A stretch of 64,000 bases of DNA from Alphaproteobacteria bacterium (GCA_033344895.1 JAWPMN010000001.1:310001-374000), one strand, 5' to 3'; numbered from the stretch's first letter, positions 9,505-20,283 are shown. The notes: a model not told the origin generated them from the sequence alone. Program-made: numbers and translations.

Positions 9505-10194
9505 TCAGTTCAATTCGCTGTCGATGATCTTCTGGAATTCCGAGAAAGGCTGGGCGCCGGAAACCTTCGATCCGTTGACGATGAAGGTCGGCGTCGAGGA
9601 GATCTCGTGCAGATTCGACCAGACCTGACGCTGTTCGCGAATCGCACGGAACAGTTCTTCGTTCTCGAAGCAGGCCTGAATGCTCTCTTCCGACATGCCG
9701 GCAAAGCCGCCGAGACGCGCCAGTTCGCCGACAAGATTTTCCGACCTGGCCCAGCTGCGCTGCTGCAGGAACAGCAGGTCGACCAGCGCGAAATACCGGT
9801 CTTCCGGGGCACAACGGGCCAGCAGAGCACCCAGCGTCGCACCGTCGTCCAGCGGGAAATCGCGCAGTTCCAGCTTCGCCTTGCCGGTATCGATGTAGGT
9901 TTCCTTCAACTGCGGCAGCGTCTCGCGGTGGAACGCCGCGCAATGCGGACAGGTGAGCGAGGAATATTCGATGATCGTGACCGGCGCGTCCGGATCCCCC
10001 AGCACCCGCGGCTTGATCAGCGGGTTCGTGTCCGGCGATGCGGCGGAAGCGTCCGCGTTGGCCAGATTGGAATCGACCTGGCTGGCGATCGGGGCTTCCG
10101 GAGACCGGTTCACGTAGTAGATCAGGCCGCCAATGGCCGCGACGACCGCGACGACAACGACAGGAAGAGCGGCTTTGTGCTGGAACAGGCTCAT
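9505..10194 (-). CDS. DsbA-family thioredoxin-fold protein
   Basis: A 229-residue membrane-anchored or exported thiol-disulfide protein. An N-terminal hydrophobic segment (about residues 9-28) precedes a DsbA/Com1-like thioredoxin domain. The redox-active motif CPHC lies in YSSLTCPHCAAF, and the cis-proline region STPTFIVNG is near the C-terminus. It probably oxidises or isomerises cysteines in periplasmic proteins. The ATG at 10194 is preferred over GTG at 10209 because GAGG lies about nine bases upstream of it, inside the longer version. It sits between DUF721 and smc, as in many alphaproteobacteria. Confidence 0.88.
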   Translation of the reverse strand: MSLFQHKAALPVVVVAVVAAIGGLIYYVNRSPEAPIASQVDSNLANADASAASPDTNPLIKPRVLGDPDAPVTIIEYSSLTCPHCAAFHRETLPQLKETYIDTGKAKLELRDFPLDDGATLGALLARCAPEDRYFALVDLLFLQQRSWARSENLVGELARLGGFAGMSEESIQACFENEELFRAIREQRQVWSNLHEISSTPTFIVNGSKVSGAQPFSEFQKIIDSELN

Positions 10195-10294
10195 GGACGC
10201 GATCCTCACCCTCGCATTGAATCATGTCCGGCTTACCTATGGACTTCCCGCGTCGATGGCAACCCTCACATGGCGCAAGAACGGGGACGCGGCG

Positions 10295-10840
10295 TCACTT
10301 TTGAGCGTTCCGGCGCAGAATCCCCTCCCCCAGGCGCCGCAGGATGACCCGCAGCTCCGGATCGTCGACACTCTCCAGCCGGCGATCCAGATCGGCCAAC
10401 TCCCGGGAATCCGCGGGCCGCGGGGGCGGCTTGCGTTGTTCGGTGCGCCGCGACGTCGCCGGAGTCCGGGTCGGTGGCGCCTGAAGCAACTTGATTCCCG
10501 CCACCGCGCGATAACCGAAATGTGAATTGATGCGGTCGACCAGAACCGGCTCGAGATGCTGCAACTCGGTCGCCATCGGTCCCATCGCGCGGATGTGCAG
10601 TGTCCCGCCATCCCGCTTCCCACGCGGAAAGGTCAGGCGGTCCGGATGGGCATGCCTGGACAGATCGGTGCCAACGATCATCGGCCATTCGTTCAGGATG
10701 CGGGCATCCATGAATCCACGCTTGCCGACGGCCTTTCGGGCCAGCCTGGGGACAATGGCGGCCAGCGACTGGGTGCCGCCGTAACGCATGTCGTCCGTCT
10801 TCTTTCGCTTGTCCTTCGGCGCGCCGTCGTCTTTGGTCAT
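10295..10840 (-). CDS. DUF721 protein, DciA-like
   Basis: A 181-residue DUF721 protein. The conserved domain covers about residues 24-115, with LNEWPMIVG and a basic RLTFPRGKRDGGTLHIRA stretch. A charged, probably disordered linker and a short C-terminal helix follow. DUF721 includes DciA, the replicative-helicase operator found in bacteria without a DnaC-type loader, so a role in loading DnaB is likely by family. The gene is divergent from mutY with about 60 bp between the starts. The alphaproteobacterial subgroup is less well characterised than the tested DciA proteins. Confidence 0.72.
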   Translation of the reverse strand: MTKDDGAPKDKRKKTDDMRYGGTQSLAAIVPRLARKAVGKRGFMDARILNEWPMIVGTDLSRHAHPDRLTFPRGKRDGGTLHIRAMGPMATELQHLEPVLVDRINSHFGYRAVAGIKLLQAPPTRTPATSRRTEQRKPPPRPADSRELADLDRRLESVDDPELRVILRRLGEGILRRNAQK

Positions 10841-10899
10841 GATCGATTCCGGGGTTGCGGGGGCTGGTCTCTGCGCCGCCGCCGATTACACTGTGAACC

Positions 10900-11949
10900 A
10901 TGGCTGTCCAATCCGAAACCGATATCGCACCGGCCCTGCTGTCCTGGTATGACCGGCACGCCAGAAAGCTGCCCTGGCGCGCGCCGCCCGGCCGGGTCGC
11001 GGACCCGTACCATGTGTGGCTGTCCGAAGTGATGCTGCAGCAGACGACCGTAGCGACAGTCGGCGAATACTTCCGCCGCTTCCTGTCCCGCTGGCCGACT
11101 GTCCGCGATCTGGCGGCAGCCGATCTGGACGATGTCCTGACGGAATGGGCCGGCCTGGGCTATTACGCCCGGGCCAGAAACCTGCACAAATGCGCGATCC
11201 GTGTCGCCACAGAGCGTGACGGACAGTTCCCGGACACGGAGGACGCCCTGCGCGATCTGCCGGGAATCGGCCGCTACACCGCCGCGGCCATTGCCGCCAT
11301 CGCCTTCGACCGGCCGGCCGCCGTGATGGACGGCAACATCGAACGGGTGACAACCCGGCTTTTCAACATCGAAACGCCGCTGCCCGATTCCAAACCGGCG
11401 CTTTACGACTTCGTGACTGCGATGACGCCGACGCATCGCCCCGGCGATTTCGCCCAGGCGATGATGGATCTGGGCGCAACCGTCTGCACGCCGGGCCGTC
11501 CGAAGTGCATGCTGTGCCCGCTGACGGATTTCTGTAGCGGGCAGTCGATTGCGGAGACGTTGCCACGCAAGAAGCCGAAGAAGCCCAAGCCGACCCGGCG
11601 CGGCGCCGCCTTCTGGATCGAACGCGATGATGGGGCGATCCTGCTGCGCCGTCGCCCGGAAAGGGGGCTGCTGGGGGGCATGATGGAATTCCCCGGCACG
11701 GATTGGACGGAAGCCGGCAGCGACGCGTTTCACGATACCGGGCTGCCCGCGATGGCGACCGTTACCGGAATGGCCGGCGCGATCCGGCACACCTTCACCC
11801 ATTTTCATCTGGAACTGACCGTCTTTCGCGCGCGCGCAATTGACGAAACCGTACCCTCCGACTGTACTTGGTGCCTGCCGGACGGACTGGGCGATCGTGC
11901 CCTGCCGACGGTCATGCGCAAGGTCGCCAGGGCCGCCTTGTCCGACTGA
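10900..11949 (+). CDS. mutY: A/G-specific adenine glycosylase MutY
   Basis: A 349-residue base-excision repair enzyme that removes adenine mispaired with 8-oxoguanine. Visible features in order are the catalytic glutamate region SEVMLQQTTVATV (about residues 46-58), the helix-hairpin-helix LPGIGRYTAAAI, the catalytic aspartate in VMDGNIERV, the [4Fe-4S] cluster cysteines in CTPGRPKCMLCPLTDFC, and a C-terminal NUDIX-like domain that reads the 8-oxoG strand. Length and motif order match the family. It is followed after 25 bp by an MscS channel gene on the same strand. Confidence 0.95.
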   Translation: MAVQSETDIAPALLSWYDRHARKLPWRAPPGRVADPYHVWLSEVMLQQTTVATVGEYFRRFLSRWPTVRDLAAADLDDVLTEWAGLGYYARARNLHKCAIRVATERDGQFPDTEDALRDLPGIGRYTAAAIAAIAFDRPAAVMDGNIERVTTRLFNIETPLPDSKPALYDFVTAMTPTHRPGDFAQAMMDLGATVCTPGRPKCMLCPLTDFCSGQSIAETLPRKKPKKPKPTRRGAAFWIERDDGAILLRRRPERGLLGGMMEFPGTDWTEAGSDAFHDTGLPAMATVTGMAGAIRHTFTHFHLELTVFRARAIDETVPSDCTWCLPDGLGDRALPTVMRKVARAALSD

Positions 11950-11974
11950 CCAGCTGTTCAGGAGTTATTCGCCC

Positions 11975-13378
11975 GTGTCCCGATCCAGTACCGAACAAAT
12001 CGCGCAATCCGGGGAGGCGAAGACACCGGTCCTGGACGCTGCCACGGGCACGATGAGCCCGCCGCCGGCCACCGGAACCGGATGGACAGGGGTCGACAGT
12101 CTGGCGGATTTCTGGGCGCTGGTGCGCGAGGTTTGGTCCTATGGCGTCGGCGGCATTGATCTGGGCGAGATCCTGGTCGCGCTGACGATATTCTTCGTGT
12201 TCCTGATTTTCCGTCAGATCTTCAGTCGCTTCGTGTTGCATCGGGTTGAGGTTCTGGCCGAGAGATCGAGCAACCGGCTGGACAATACGATCACGACCGC
12301 GCTGGCCGGTCCGATCCGCATGATCCCGGCGGTGATGGGCGTCTTCTTCGCCACCGAATACCTGTCTCTGAGCGGCACGGCACAGGATATCGCGACCTCA
12401 CTGAACCGGTCGCTGATCGTGCTGGTGCTGTTCTGGGGCTTCTACCGGATGGTCGATCCCCTGTCCTTCCTGCTGAACCGGGTCGAGCGCGTCTTCACCT
12501 CCGCAATGGTCGAATGGCTGATCAAGGCGATCAAACTGATCATCGCCTTGATCGGGGTCGCGACGGTGCTTGAAATCTGGGGCATCCAGGTCGCCCCGAT
12601 CATTGCCGGGCTGGGCCTGTTCGGCGTTGCCGTCGCACTAGGGGCGCAGGACCTGTTCAAGAACCTGATCGCCGGGATCCTCATCCTGACGGAAAAACGC
12701 TTCTCCATCGGCGAATGGATCCGTGTCGACGGTGTGGTCGAAGGCACCGTGGAATCCATCGGCTTTCGCTCAACCTTCGTCCGGCGCTTCGACAAGGCCC
12801 CTGTCTTCGTCCCCAACGCGCAACTGTCGGACAGCGCGGTCACCAATTTCAGCCGCATGACCCATCGACGCATCTACTGGATGATCGGCGTCGAATACCG
12901 GACCACGGTGGCACAATTGAAGGAAATCCGAGACGGAATCGAGGCCTACATTCTGTCCCAGCCGGAATTCGTCCCGCCGGAGCGGGCGACCATGTTCGTG
13001 CGTGTCGATAGCTTCAACGCCAGTTCCATCGACATCATGCTGTATTGCTTCACCCACACGACGGTCTGGGGCGAATGGCTGGCGATCAAGGAAAAGCTGG
13101 CCTACGCCATCAAGGACATCGTGGAGGAAGCGGGAACCGGCTTCGCCTTCCCCAGCCAGTCGCTCTACATAGAATCCGTCCCGGGCGAAGCGCCGGAGGC
13201 CTTCAATCCGCCCACCGCTGGGAAAAACTCGGCGAAGAAGGCGGAAACGAAGAAGGCAGGCTCCAAGAAATCGGGATCTAAACGGATCAGTGCAAAACGG
13301 GTCGCGGCCCGGCGCGCCACGCGCAAGGGCTCGGACGGTCCTTCGGGCGACGGAGAGGACGAGGGCGAGGACACCTGA
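11975..13378 (+). CDS. MscS family mechanosensitive channel with Lys-rich tail
   Basis: A 467-residue small-conductance mechanosensitive channel that would open under membrane tension to release osmolytes. After a Pro/Ser/Thr-rich N-terminus come several membrane segments. The pore-lining helix and following beta domain are clear (IIAGLGLFGVAVALGAQDLF, then GEWIRVDGVVEGTVESIGFR and FVPNAQLSD). The C-terminal 50 residues are unusually rich in Lys, Arg, Ala and Ser and look disordered. The GTG at 11975 is chosen because GGAG at 11961-11964 precedes it and a longer frame from 11840 would overlap mutY heavily. Confidence 0.85.
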   Translation: MSRSSTEQIAQSGEAKTPVLDAATGTMSPPPATGTGWTGVDSLADFWALVREVWSYGVGGIDLGEILVALTIFFVFLIFRQIFSRFVLHRVEVLAERSSNRLDNTITTALAGPIRMIPAVMGVFFATEYLSLSGTAQDIATSLNRSLIVLVLFWGFYRMVDPLSFLLNRVERVFTSAMVEWLIKAIKLIIALIGVATVLEIWGIQVAPIIAGLGLFGVAVALGAQDLFKNLIAGILILTEKRFSIGEWIRVDGVVEGTVESIGFRSTFVRRFDKAPVFVPNAQLSDSAVTNFSRMTHRRIYWMIGVEYRTTVAQLKEIRDGIEAYILSQPEFVPPERATMFVRVDSFNASSIDIMLYCFTHTTVWGEWLAIKEKLAYAIKDIVEEAGTGFAFPSQSLYIESVPGEAPEAFNPPTAGKNSAKKAETKKAGSKKSGSKRISAKRVAARRATRKGSDGPSGDGEDEGEDT

Positions 13379-13381
13379 TCG

Positions 13382-14992
13382 TCACAGGACCCCATCGTAG
13401 GACCGGCGGTCGATTTCGCAGACGATCAAGGTGAATGTCTCGGCGGACAGAGCGTCCTTTACCGCCGCCGCGAGTGCCGCACGATCCCGAACGGTGGCGC
13501 ATTCGCCGCCAAACGCCTTTGCCAGGGCGCCATAGTCGTAGCCGCCTGCGAAATCCACGCCGGCATTGCCCAATTGCATGCCGCGCTGCTTCAATTCGAT
13601 CAGGGCCAGGCTGCGATCGGAGAACACGATGACGGGGATCGGCAGGCGATAATCGGCAAGGGTCGACAACTCCCCCAGCACCATCATCAGTCCACCGTCG
13701 CCGGTGAAGGCGACAACCGGCCGGGCCGGATCGGCGATCTTGGTACCAATGGCAAGTGGCAGGGCACATCCCATCGTGCACAGCCCCATCGACTGCAGCA
13801 GGCTGCGCGGTTCGAAACAGCGGTAGACCTGGGAAAGCACAATCCGATGAGCCCCGGAATCGACCGTCGCGACGGTATTGCGCGGCACCGCGGTGCGAAC
13901 CGTATCGGCGATGGCGCCTGGCCCCCATTCCGCCGTCGCACCATTGGACTGCCGAAGCCGGTCGCGCATCCCGGTCGGGGCCTGATCGGGCCAGGTCGCA
14001 CTGCCGGTCATGCCGCTCCTCAGGAGATCCAGGGTGCGGCCGATATCAGCGACAAAACTGACCGTGGCCTGATGCATGTACTGATCGTTCGGCCGGGCGA
14101 CGACTTCAATGACATCGGTTTTTGCCGGATTCCACAGATTGCGCCAGCCGACACGCATCTCGATCGGATCGTATCCGGCCAGCAGAATAAGATCGGCCTG
14201 TGCGACGAGCGGCTTCACGACGGCATCGGCGGACGGCGACAGGGCCGCGGCGCAGACGACACAGGCGTGGTCCTCCGGCACCAGCCCCTTTGCCTTATAG
14301 GTCGTGATCAGCGGCACATTGAGCGTTTCGCAGAACCGCCGCACGGCATCGCCCGCATCGTCGCAGACCGCGTCGAACCCGGCGATCATCAAAGGCCGCC
14401 GCGCCCCGGACAGCATGGACTGCGCCCGCGCCAGCTCCGGCCCCTCTGCGGGCACGGACGGCGACGGCTCCGGATGCCGCAGCGCATAGCCGACACCGCA
14501 TTCGGCTTCGGCCACGGTAATCGGCACATCGATGAAGACAGGACCGGAGCGGGGCGACATTGCAGCCTGAACCGCCTTTTCGGCGGCCTCTCCCGGGGCC
14601 TCCGCCGTCAGGGTGAACACCGCCTTGCAGATCGGATCGAAGACCTTCGTATGGTCCAGGACCTGATGGGAATAGGTCAGTCGCTCGGCCGGATCGACGC
14701 AGCCGGCAATGGCGATGAGCGGAACCCTGTCCTGCTCGGCATTCGCCACCACGTTCACGGCATTCAGGATTCCGGGTCCGACCGTGCCCAGAAGAATGCC
14801 CGGCGCGCCGGTCCGGTGCCAGGTCGCCTCCGCCATGAAACCGGCCGCGTTCTCATGCTTTGCCAGAATGAAGCGAATGCCGGCCCGCTCCATCGCATCC
14901 AGCAGGGTCAGAACCTCCCCCCCCGGCATACCGAAGGCAAAGCGGCATCCGGCCTCGTAGAGGCGTCGGGCGAGTATATCGGCGGCGCGCAT
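13382..14992 (-). CDS. Acetolactate synthase-like ThDP-dependent enzyme
   Basis: A 536-residue thiamine-diphosphate enzyme of the acetohydroxyacid synthase / pyruvate oxidase superfamily. The pyrimidine-binding domain has the cofactor-activating glutamate in KHENAAGFMAE (about residue 47). A central domain follows, then the pyrophosphate-binding domain with GDGGLMMVLGELSTL. It is annotated as large-subunit acetolactate-synthase-like by family, but no regulatory small subunit is adjacent and the real substrate pair is uncertain. The ATG at 14992 has a strong AGGGAGG site. It is divergent from the leuA leader, which would suit branched-chain amino acid synthesis but does not prove it. Confidence 0.7.
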   Translation of the reverse strand: MRAADILARRLYEAGCRFAFGMPGGEVLTLLDAMERAGIRFILAKHENAAGFMAEATWHRTGAPGILLGTVGPGILNAVNVVANAEQDRVPLIAIAGCVDPAERLTYSHQVLDHTKVFDPICKAVFTLTAEAPGEAAEKAVQAAMSPRSGPVFIDVPITVAEAECGVGYALRHPEPSPSVPAEGPELARAQSMLSGARRPLMIAGFDAVCDDAGDAVRRFCETLNVPLITTYKAKGLVPEDHACVVCAAALSPSADAVVKPLVAQADLILLAGYDPIEMRVGWRNLWNPAKTDVIEVVARPNDQYMHQATVSFVADIGRTLDLLRSGMTGSATWPDQAPTGMRDRLRQSNGATAEWGPGAIADTVRTAVPRNTVATVDSGAHRIVLSQVYRCFEPRSLLQSMGLCTMGCALPLAIGTKIADPARPVVAFTGDGGLMMVLGELSTLADYRLPIPVIVFSDRSLALIELKQRGMQLGNAGVDFAGGYDYGALAKAFGGECATVRDRAALAAAVKDALSAETFTLIVCEIDRRSYDGVL

Positions 14993-15055
14993 GGAACCTC
15001 CCTCTATCGTTTCCCGGTGCTACTTTTCCGGTGGAAGCGGAGCGGCGCAAGCCGC

Positions 15056-15084
15056 TTGACCGCGCCCGCAGCCATCGATAGCCT
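15056..15084 (+). promoter_or_regulatory. Predicted leuL-leuA promoter
   Basis: TTGACC at 15056-15061 and TAGCCT at 15079-15084 are separated by 17 bp, matching a housekeeping sigma factor. Transcription from this promoter would start about 7 bases after the -10 element, at or next to the A of the leader-peptide ATG at 15091. The -10 match is only moderate. Confidence 0.45.
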
Positions 15085-15090
15085 GATCCC

Positions 15091-15150
15091 ATGACGACTT
15101 CCGGCGGCATGCTGCTTCTATCGAAGCTACTAGGCCACGCTCTAATCTGA
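15091..15150 (+). CDS. leuL: leuA leader peptide (attenuator), Leu-rich
   Basis: A 19-codon reading frame encoding MTTSGGMLLLSKLLGHALI. Six of 19 residues are leucine, and four of those use CTA, a codon that is rare in GC-rich genomes. It is the only plausible coding feature of the 437-bp gap before leuA. By analogy with known branched-chain amino acid and trp leaders, ribosome stalling on the Leu codons when charged leucyl-tRNA is scarce would favour read-through into leuA. No Shine-Dalgarno sequence precedes the ATG, and the predicted transcription start falls on the ATG, so the message may be leaderless, as described for trpL of Sinorhizobium. Confidence 0.75.
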   Translation: MTTSGGMLLLSKLLGHALI

Positions 15151-17103
<1,953 letters not shown>

Positions 17104-17117
17104 TCACGCCAGGAACG

Positions 17118-17154
17118 CGGCCCGCCCCTTCCAAAAGGAAGAGCGGGCCGTTTT
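17118..17154 (+). terminator. Rho-independent terminator of leuA
   Basis: CGGCCCGC at 17118-17125 pairs with GCGGGCCG at 17143-17150. An inner CTTCC/GGAAG stem closes on an AAAA loop. TTTT follows directly. It lies 15 bp after the leuA stop. Confidence 0.88.
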
Positions 17155-17271
17155 CATTATTTCGACAGCATCTGCCCAACCTACCGGTCGCGTGTTCGTA
17201 TCGGTCAGGCGCTAATGCGTTTCATACTCGCGAGTTTCTATATTGGCGACGCAATACAATTGGGGGCACGT

Positions 17272-17949
17272 ATGAGTAAGGTTGCAGCCATTCTGTTCAG
17301 CATTGCTGCACTCGCAGGATGTAAACTTAACTACTGGAATGTCGATCCCACCACCAAGGGTCCTACCGATTGGGCGATTGTGGTATTTTCAGTGGGTGAA
17401 CACGGCACGGATACCGAATGGGTCGCCGACAATGGCCCATACATGTGGTGGTGCCGCATAGTCGACGAGTTATCCGACCTTACCCATGTGGGCTTTATGT
17501 CCAGGATCGACGTGGCCGACCAAGGGATTGGATATCGTGCGTTCGAAATCAAGCCCGGAACCTATGTCTTCTCGTATTTTGGAATTGGCTGGGGCGGAAT
17601 ACATGCCACTTTCCGCGACGATCAAACCCATAGCTTTGCCGTAAAAGCTGGCGAGGTTGTCTATCTGGGCCACTTTGAATGGGAAGTCCTACCCAAGAGC
17701 GAACTCAAGGATCCTGAGCGTCCGCCTTTTCTCACAACGAGTTCTGGCGAAAAGTTTTGGGAGGCTCCAGCGCTATACTCGCTGGAAGACCGATACCAGG
17801 AGGCGGTCGACTGGGTTGCGGCGAACTATCCGGGTCTTTCGGGAAAAGTACAGAAAAGATTGGTAACACAAGGGTTTCATCCTCGAGCAGGCTTCCATAC
17901 ATACGAGGATGCTCGGGAAGAAGGATGGGGGAAATTCGTTTGCCGCTAA
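17272..17949 (+). CDS. Orphan lipoprotein
   Basis: A 225-residue predicted lipoprotein. The signal peptide ends in the lipobox LAGC, with the lipidated cysteine at residue 17. I do not recognise the mature domain, which is rich in aromatic residues (Trp, Tyr, Phe) and may be a beta-sandwich (inference). The ATG at 17272 is chosen because it places the signal peptide at the N-terminus, although the frame is open from 17215. The gene is visibly richer in A/T and in codons uncommon in its neighbours, and it is bounded by terminators on both sides. Both points suggest a separately acquired cassette. Confidence 0.65.
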   Translation: MSKVAAILFSIAALAGCKLNYWNVDPTTKGPTDWAIVVFSVGEHGTDTEWVADNGPYMWWCRIVDELSDLTHVGFMSRIDVADQGIGYRAFEIKPGTYVFSYFGIGWGGIHATFRDDQTHSFAVKAGEVVYLGHFEWEVLPKSELKDPERPPFLTTSSGEKFWEAPALYSLEDRYQEAVDWVAANYPGLSGKVQKRLVTQGFHPRAGFHTYEDAREEGWGKFVCR

Positions 17950-18034
17950 GGTTGGCAAACAGTGCTCCGCCTCCCACTGTCTGTGACAAGCTGAAAGCCC
18001 TCACAGTCAATCTGAATTGCGTTGGCTAAGCGGG

Positions 18035-18070
18035 CCGCCCCGGATGGTCTTCCGGGGCGGTTCCGTTTTT
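18035..18070 (+). terminator. Rho-independent terminator after the orphan lipoprotein
   Basis: CCGCCCCGGA at 18035-18044 pairs perfectly with TCCGGGGCGG at 18051-18060 across a 6-base loop. After TTCCG comes TTTTT at 18066-18070. It serves the plus-strand lipoprotein gene. Confidence 0.85.
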
Positions 18071-18085
18071 AATCCGTCGAGGTCT

Positions 18086-18826
18086 TTAATGCGGCAGCAT
18101 CTGGCCGATCTGGCGTTCGACCGCTTTCGGGTCGGCGCGCAGGCCGCTGTGCAGTTCCAGCGCCTGGGCGTCCGGATAGATGTCCTCGCTGCCGACCGCG
18201 ATTCCCTGAAGGACCGCGGCCACAACGTCCTCCGGGGACGTCTTGTCGATATCCAGCGCCTGGGCCATGTCGGTATCGACCGGTCCTGGATAGACGCCGA
18301 CGACCTTGGTACCGGACTCTTTCAGTTCCGCCCGGATCGCCTGGGTCAGGGAATGCACCGCCGCCTTTGACGCGCTGTAGGAGCCGAGCAGCGGGAAATT
18401 CACATGGGACGCGATGGAAGCCAGATTGACGATCATCCCGCCGCCGTTCCGCGCCAGCACCGGCGCGAAGGCCCGCACCATGTTCAAGGTTCCGAAATAG
18501 TTGGTTTCCATATCCGCCCGTGCCGCCTCGAGGCTGTCCGCCTGGATGAACCCGGCCAGGGCCGCGGTGCCGGCATTGTTGATCAGGATGTCGACATCGG
18601 CGTGATCCGCAGCCGCGGCGGAAACCTGATCCGCATCGGTGATGTCCAGGCGTACCGCCCTCACCCGTCCGGACCCGTTGGCAACCAGGTCATTCAGCGA
18701 TTCAGGCTTGCGCGCGGCGGCCAGGACCTTGCCGGCCCCCGCCTTCAACAGGGTTTCCACAAAGGCCCGGCCGATGCCGCGATTGGCGCCGGTAACCAGG
18801 ATCGTCTTGCCATGGAAGGAATTCAT
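18086..18826 (-). CDS. Short-chain dehydrogenase/reductase
   Basis: A 246-residue classical SDR enzyme with a Rossmann fold that oxidises or reduces an alcohol/carbonyl with NAD(P)H. Visible motifs are the cofactor loop TGANRGIG near the N-terminus, NNAG in the middle, the catalytic serine in LASIAS, and the Tyr-Lys pair in YSASKAAV. The start at 18826 is preferred over 18832 because GGAGG then sits nine bases upstream rather than three. It is divergent from a TetR regulator with duplicate operators, so it is almost certainly that regulator's target. The substrate is unknown. Confidence 0.85.
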   Translation of the reverse strand: MNSFHGKTILVTGANRGIGRAFVETLLKAGAGKVLAAARKPESLNDLVANGSGRVRAVRLDITDADQVSAAAADHADVDILINNAGTAALAGFIQADSLEAARADMETNYFGTLNMVRAFAPVLARNGGGMIVNLASIASHVNFPLLGSYSASKAAVHSLTQAIRAELKESGTKVVGVYPGPVDTDMAQALDIDKTSPEDVVAAVLQGIAVGSEDIYPDAQALELHSGLRADPKAVERQIGQMLPH

Positions 18827-18864
18827 TCTCATTTACCTCCGAAGTCAGGCGGCAGGTTATTTCC

Positions 18865-18876
18865 TACCGTTCGGTA
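18865..18876. promoter_or_regulatory. TetR operator copy 1
   Basis: TACCG-TT-CGGTA, a palindrome with 5-base half-sites, lies 39 bp upstream of the SDR start. It is identical to the copy at 18917-18928, with 52 bp between centres. Confidence 0.75.
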
Positions 18877-18916
18877 CATAAATGGGTGCTTGAACTTCGG
18901 GTTCAACGCTTCAAAA

Positions 18917-18928
18917 TACCGTTCGGTA
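18917..18928. promoter_or_regulatory. TetR operator copy 2
   Basis: A second identical TACCGTTCGGTA, 35 bp upstream of the TetR start and followed by an AT-rich run. Between the two copies, TTGAAC-TTCGG-GTTCAA at 18890-18906 forms a separate perfect dyad. The layout suits repression of both divergent genes. Confidence 0.75.
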
Positions 18929-18962
18929 TAAAAATTCCATTTGACGGGAAGAGTCCTCCATC

Positions 18963-19571
18963 ATGGTTCGCGGACGACCAAGAAAGACCGACCCCGATTG
19001 CGCATTGGCAAGCGCCATGCAGGTCTTCTGGACCAAGGGTTTCGAAGGGACGTCGCTGGCCGACCTTGTCGAGGCGACAGGCATGGCGAAACCCAGCCTC
19101 TACGCCACTTTCGGCGACAAAGAGGCACTCTATACCAAGGCGCTGACGCGCTACATGGAAGGGGTCGGGGACGAGATTCTGGGCCGGATCGGCAGCGACG
19201 ACCGCCCCATCCGCGCAGTCATGCGCAGCTATCTGGAAGACGTGGCGGACCGGGCGACCGACCGGACGGGTCCCTGCGGCTGCTTCGTCGTGAACAGCAT
19301 CGTCGATGCGGAAAACCTGCCGGAACAGACCCGGCGCATGATGGATCTGGCAAAAGAAAAGCGTTCAGCGATCATGGTCCAGGTCTTCGACAAGGCCAAG
19401 GCGCGGGGCGACCTGCCGTCGTCGTCCAGCTCCATGGCGCTGGCCGACTATTTCTGGGGGCAGACCCTGGCGATCGCCCTCATGGCCCGGTCCGGCGAAA
19501 GCCGCGATTCCATCGGTCGCTTCATCGACCTCGCTCTCGCCGTTCTGGGGCCGGAACCGGTCAGCGGCTGA
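18963..19571 (+). CDS. TetR family transcriptional regulator
   Basis: A 202-residue TetR/AcrR-type repressor. The helix-turn-helix covers about residues 8-55 (AMQVFWTKGFEGTSLADLVE, then KPSLYATFGDKEALY). A helical ligand-binding domain with Cys-rich GPCGCFVVN follows, a pattern common in the subgroup that senses small electrophiles or aldehydes. It is divergent from an SDR gene, with two identical palindromes between them. It probably represses both until a substrate of the SDR binds. Confidence 0.88.
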   Translation: MVRGRPRKTDPDCALASAMQVFWTKGFEGTSLADLVEATGMAKPSLYATFGDKEALYTKALTRYMEGVGDEILGRIGSDDRPIRAVMRSYLEDVADRATDRTGPCGCFVVNSIVDAENLPEQTRRMMDLAKEKRSAIMVQVFDKAKARGDLPSSSSSMALADYFWGQTLAIALMARSGESRDSIGRFIDLALAVLGPEPVSG

Positions 19572-20283
19572 TCACCGTCACCGGATAGTCGAAAGGAACG
19601 GCATCGCCTGAAATCCGGTCGCTGATGTCCTGCCGATATGCCTCGTCGCGGACGAGGTCCAATACGAAAGTATCCGCATCCTGACGCGCCGTGACGCGCG
19701 CCCGGATCAACTCCAGCACCTCGCCCGTCGCGGCCGCGGGATGCTGACGGCCGGAAGCCTGTACCGCCAGCAGGGGGATGGTGCCGCCATCCTCCGACAC
19801 CAGATGGCCGCGTGTCCCGACATAGCAGAAGGCGTGATCTGCTCCGCCGCCGGTCGACAGTTCCAGGGATACGCCGTCGAGCCGCGCATAGACGTAATTG
19901 GCGGCGCTCATCTCGCTGTCATGCATGATGGTGAGCTGCGCGGCATCAAGCCAGGTTATGGCGATGTTCACCGTCACGCCCGGCACCCGCTGCAGCATCG
20001 CCGGCACTGCGCCGTATGACGTGATATGGGCCGCATAAACCACGTCGAAATCGGTCAGCCTAGCGGCTTCGACCGGGATTCGGTGATCGCCCAAATGCGC
20101 GAATTTCTGGTGCAGTCGCTCCGGCGCCCGGTTGGACCCGAAGGCCAGAACCGGTGTCCGTCCGGCCCGGTCCTCCGGTGCGAAATCCCGGACTTCACCG
20201 TGATGCCAGGTGTAGCTGCCCGATGGCGCTTCGTAGGGATAGGTCCGCGCGCGCCGAAGGATTTCGGCGGTCGCGTCGCTCAA
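19561..20283 (-). CDS. Uncharacterised protein with a FGSN motif
   Basis: A 240-residue cytoplasmic protein that I do not recognise confidently. VLAFGSNRAPERL resembles the YGSN loop of gamma-glutamylcyclotransferase-fold proteins, but no other landmark of that fold was verified. The start is TTG at 20283: the TTGA overlap places the start codon on the TGA stop of the upstream DUF4170 gene, indicating translational coupling. A longer frame to 20346 would run into DUF4170. The 3' end overlaps the tetR stop region by 11 bp. Confidence 0.55.
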   Translation of the reverse strand: MSDATAEILRRARTYPYEAPSGSYTWHHGEVRDFAPEDRAGRTPVLAFGSNRAPERLHQKFAHLGDHRIPVEAARLTDFDVVYAAHITSYGAVPAMLQRVPGVTVNIAITWLDAAQLTIMHDSEMSAANYVYARLDGVSLELSTGGGADHAFCYVGTRGHLVSEDGGTIPLLAVQASGRQHPAAATGEVLELIRARVTARQDADTFVLDLVRDEAYRQDISDRISGDAVPFDYPVTVISR

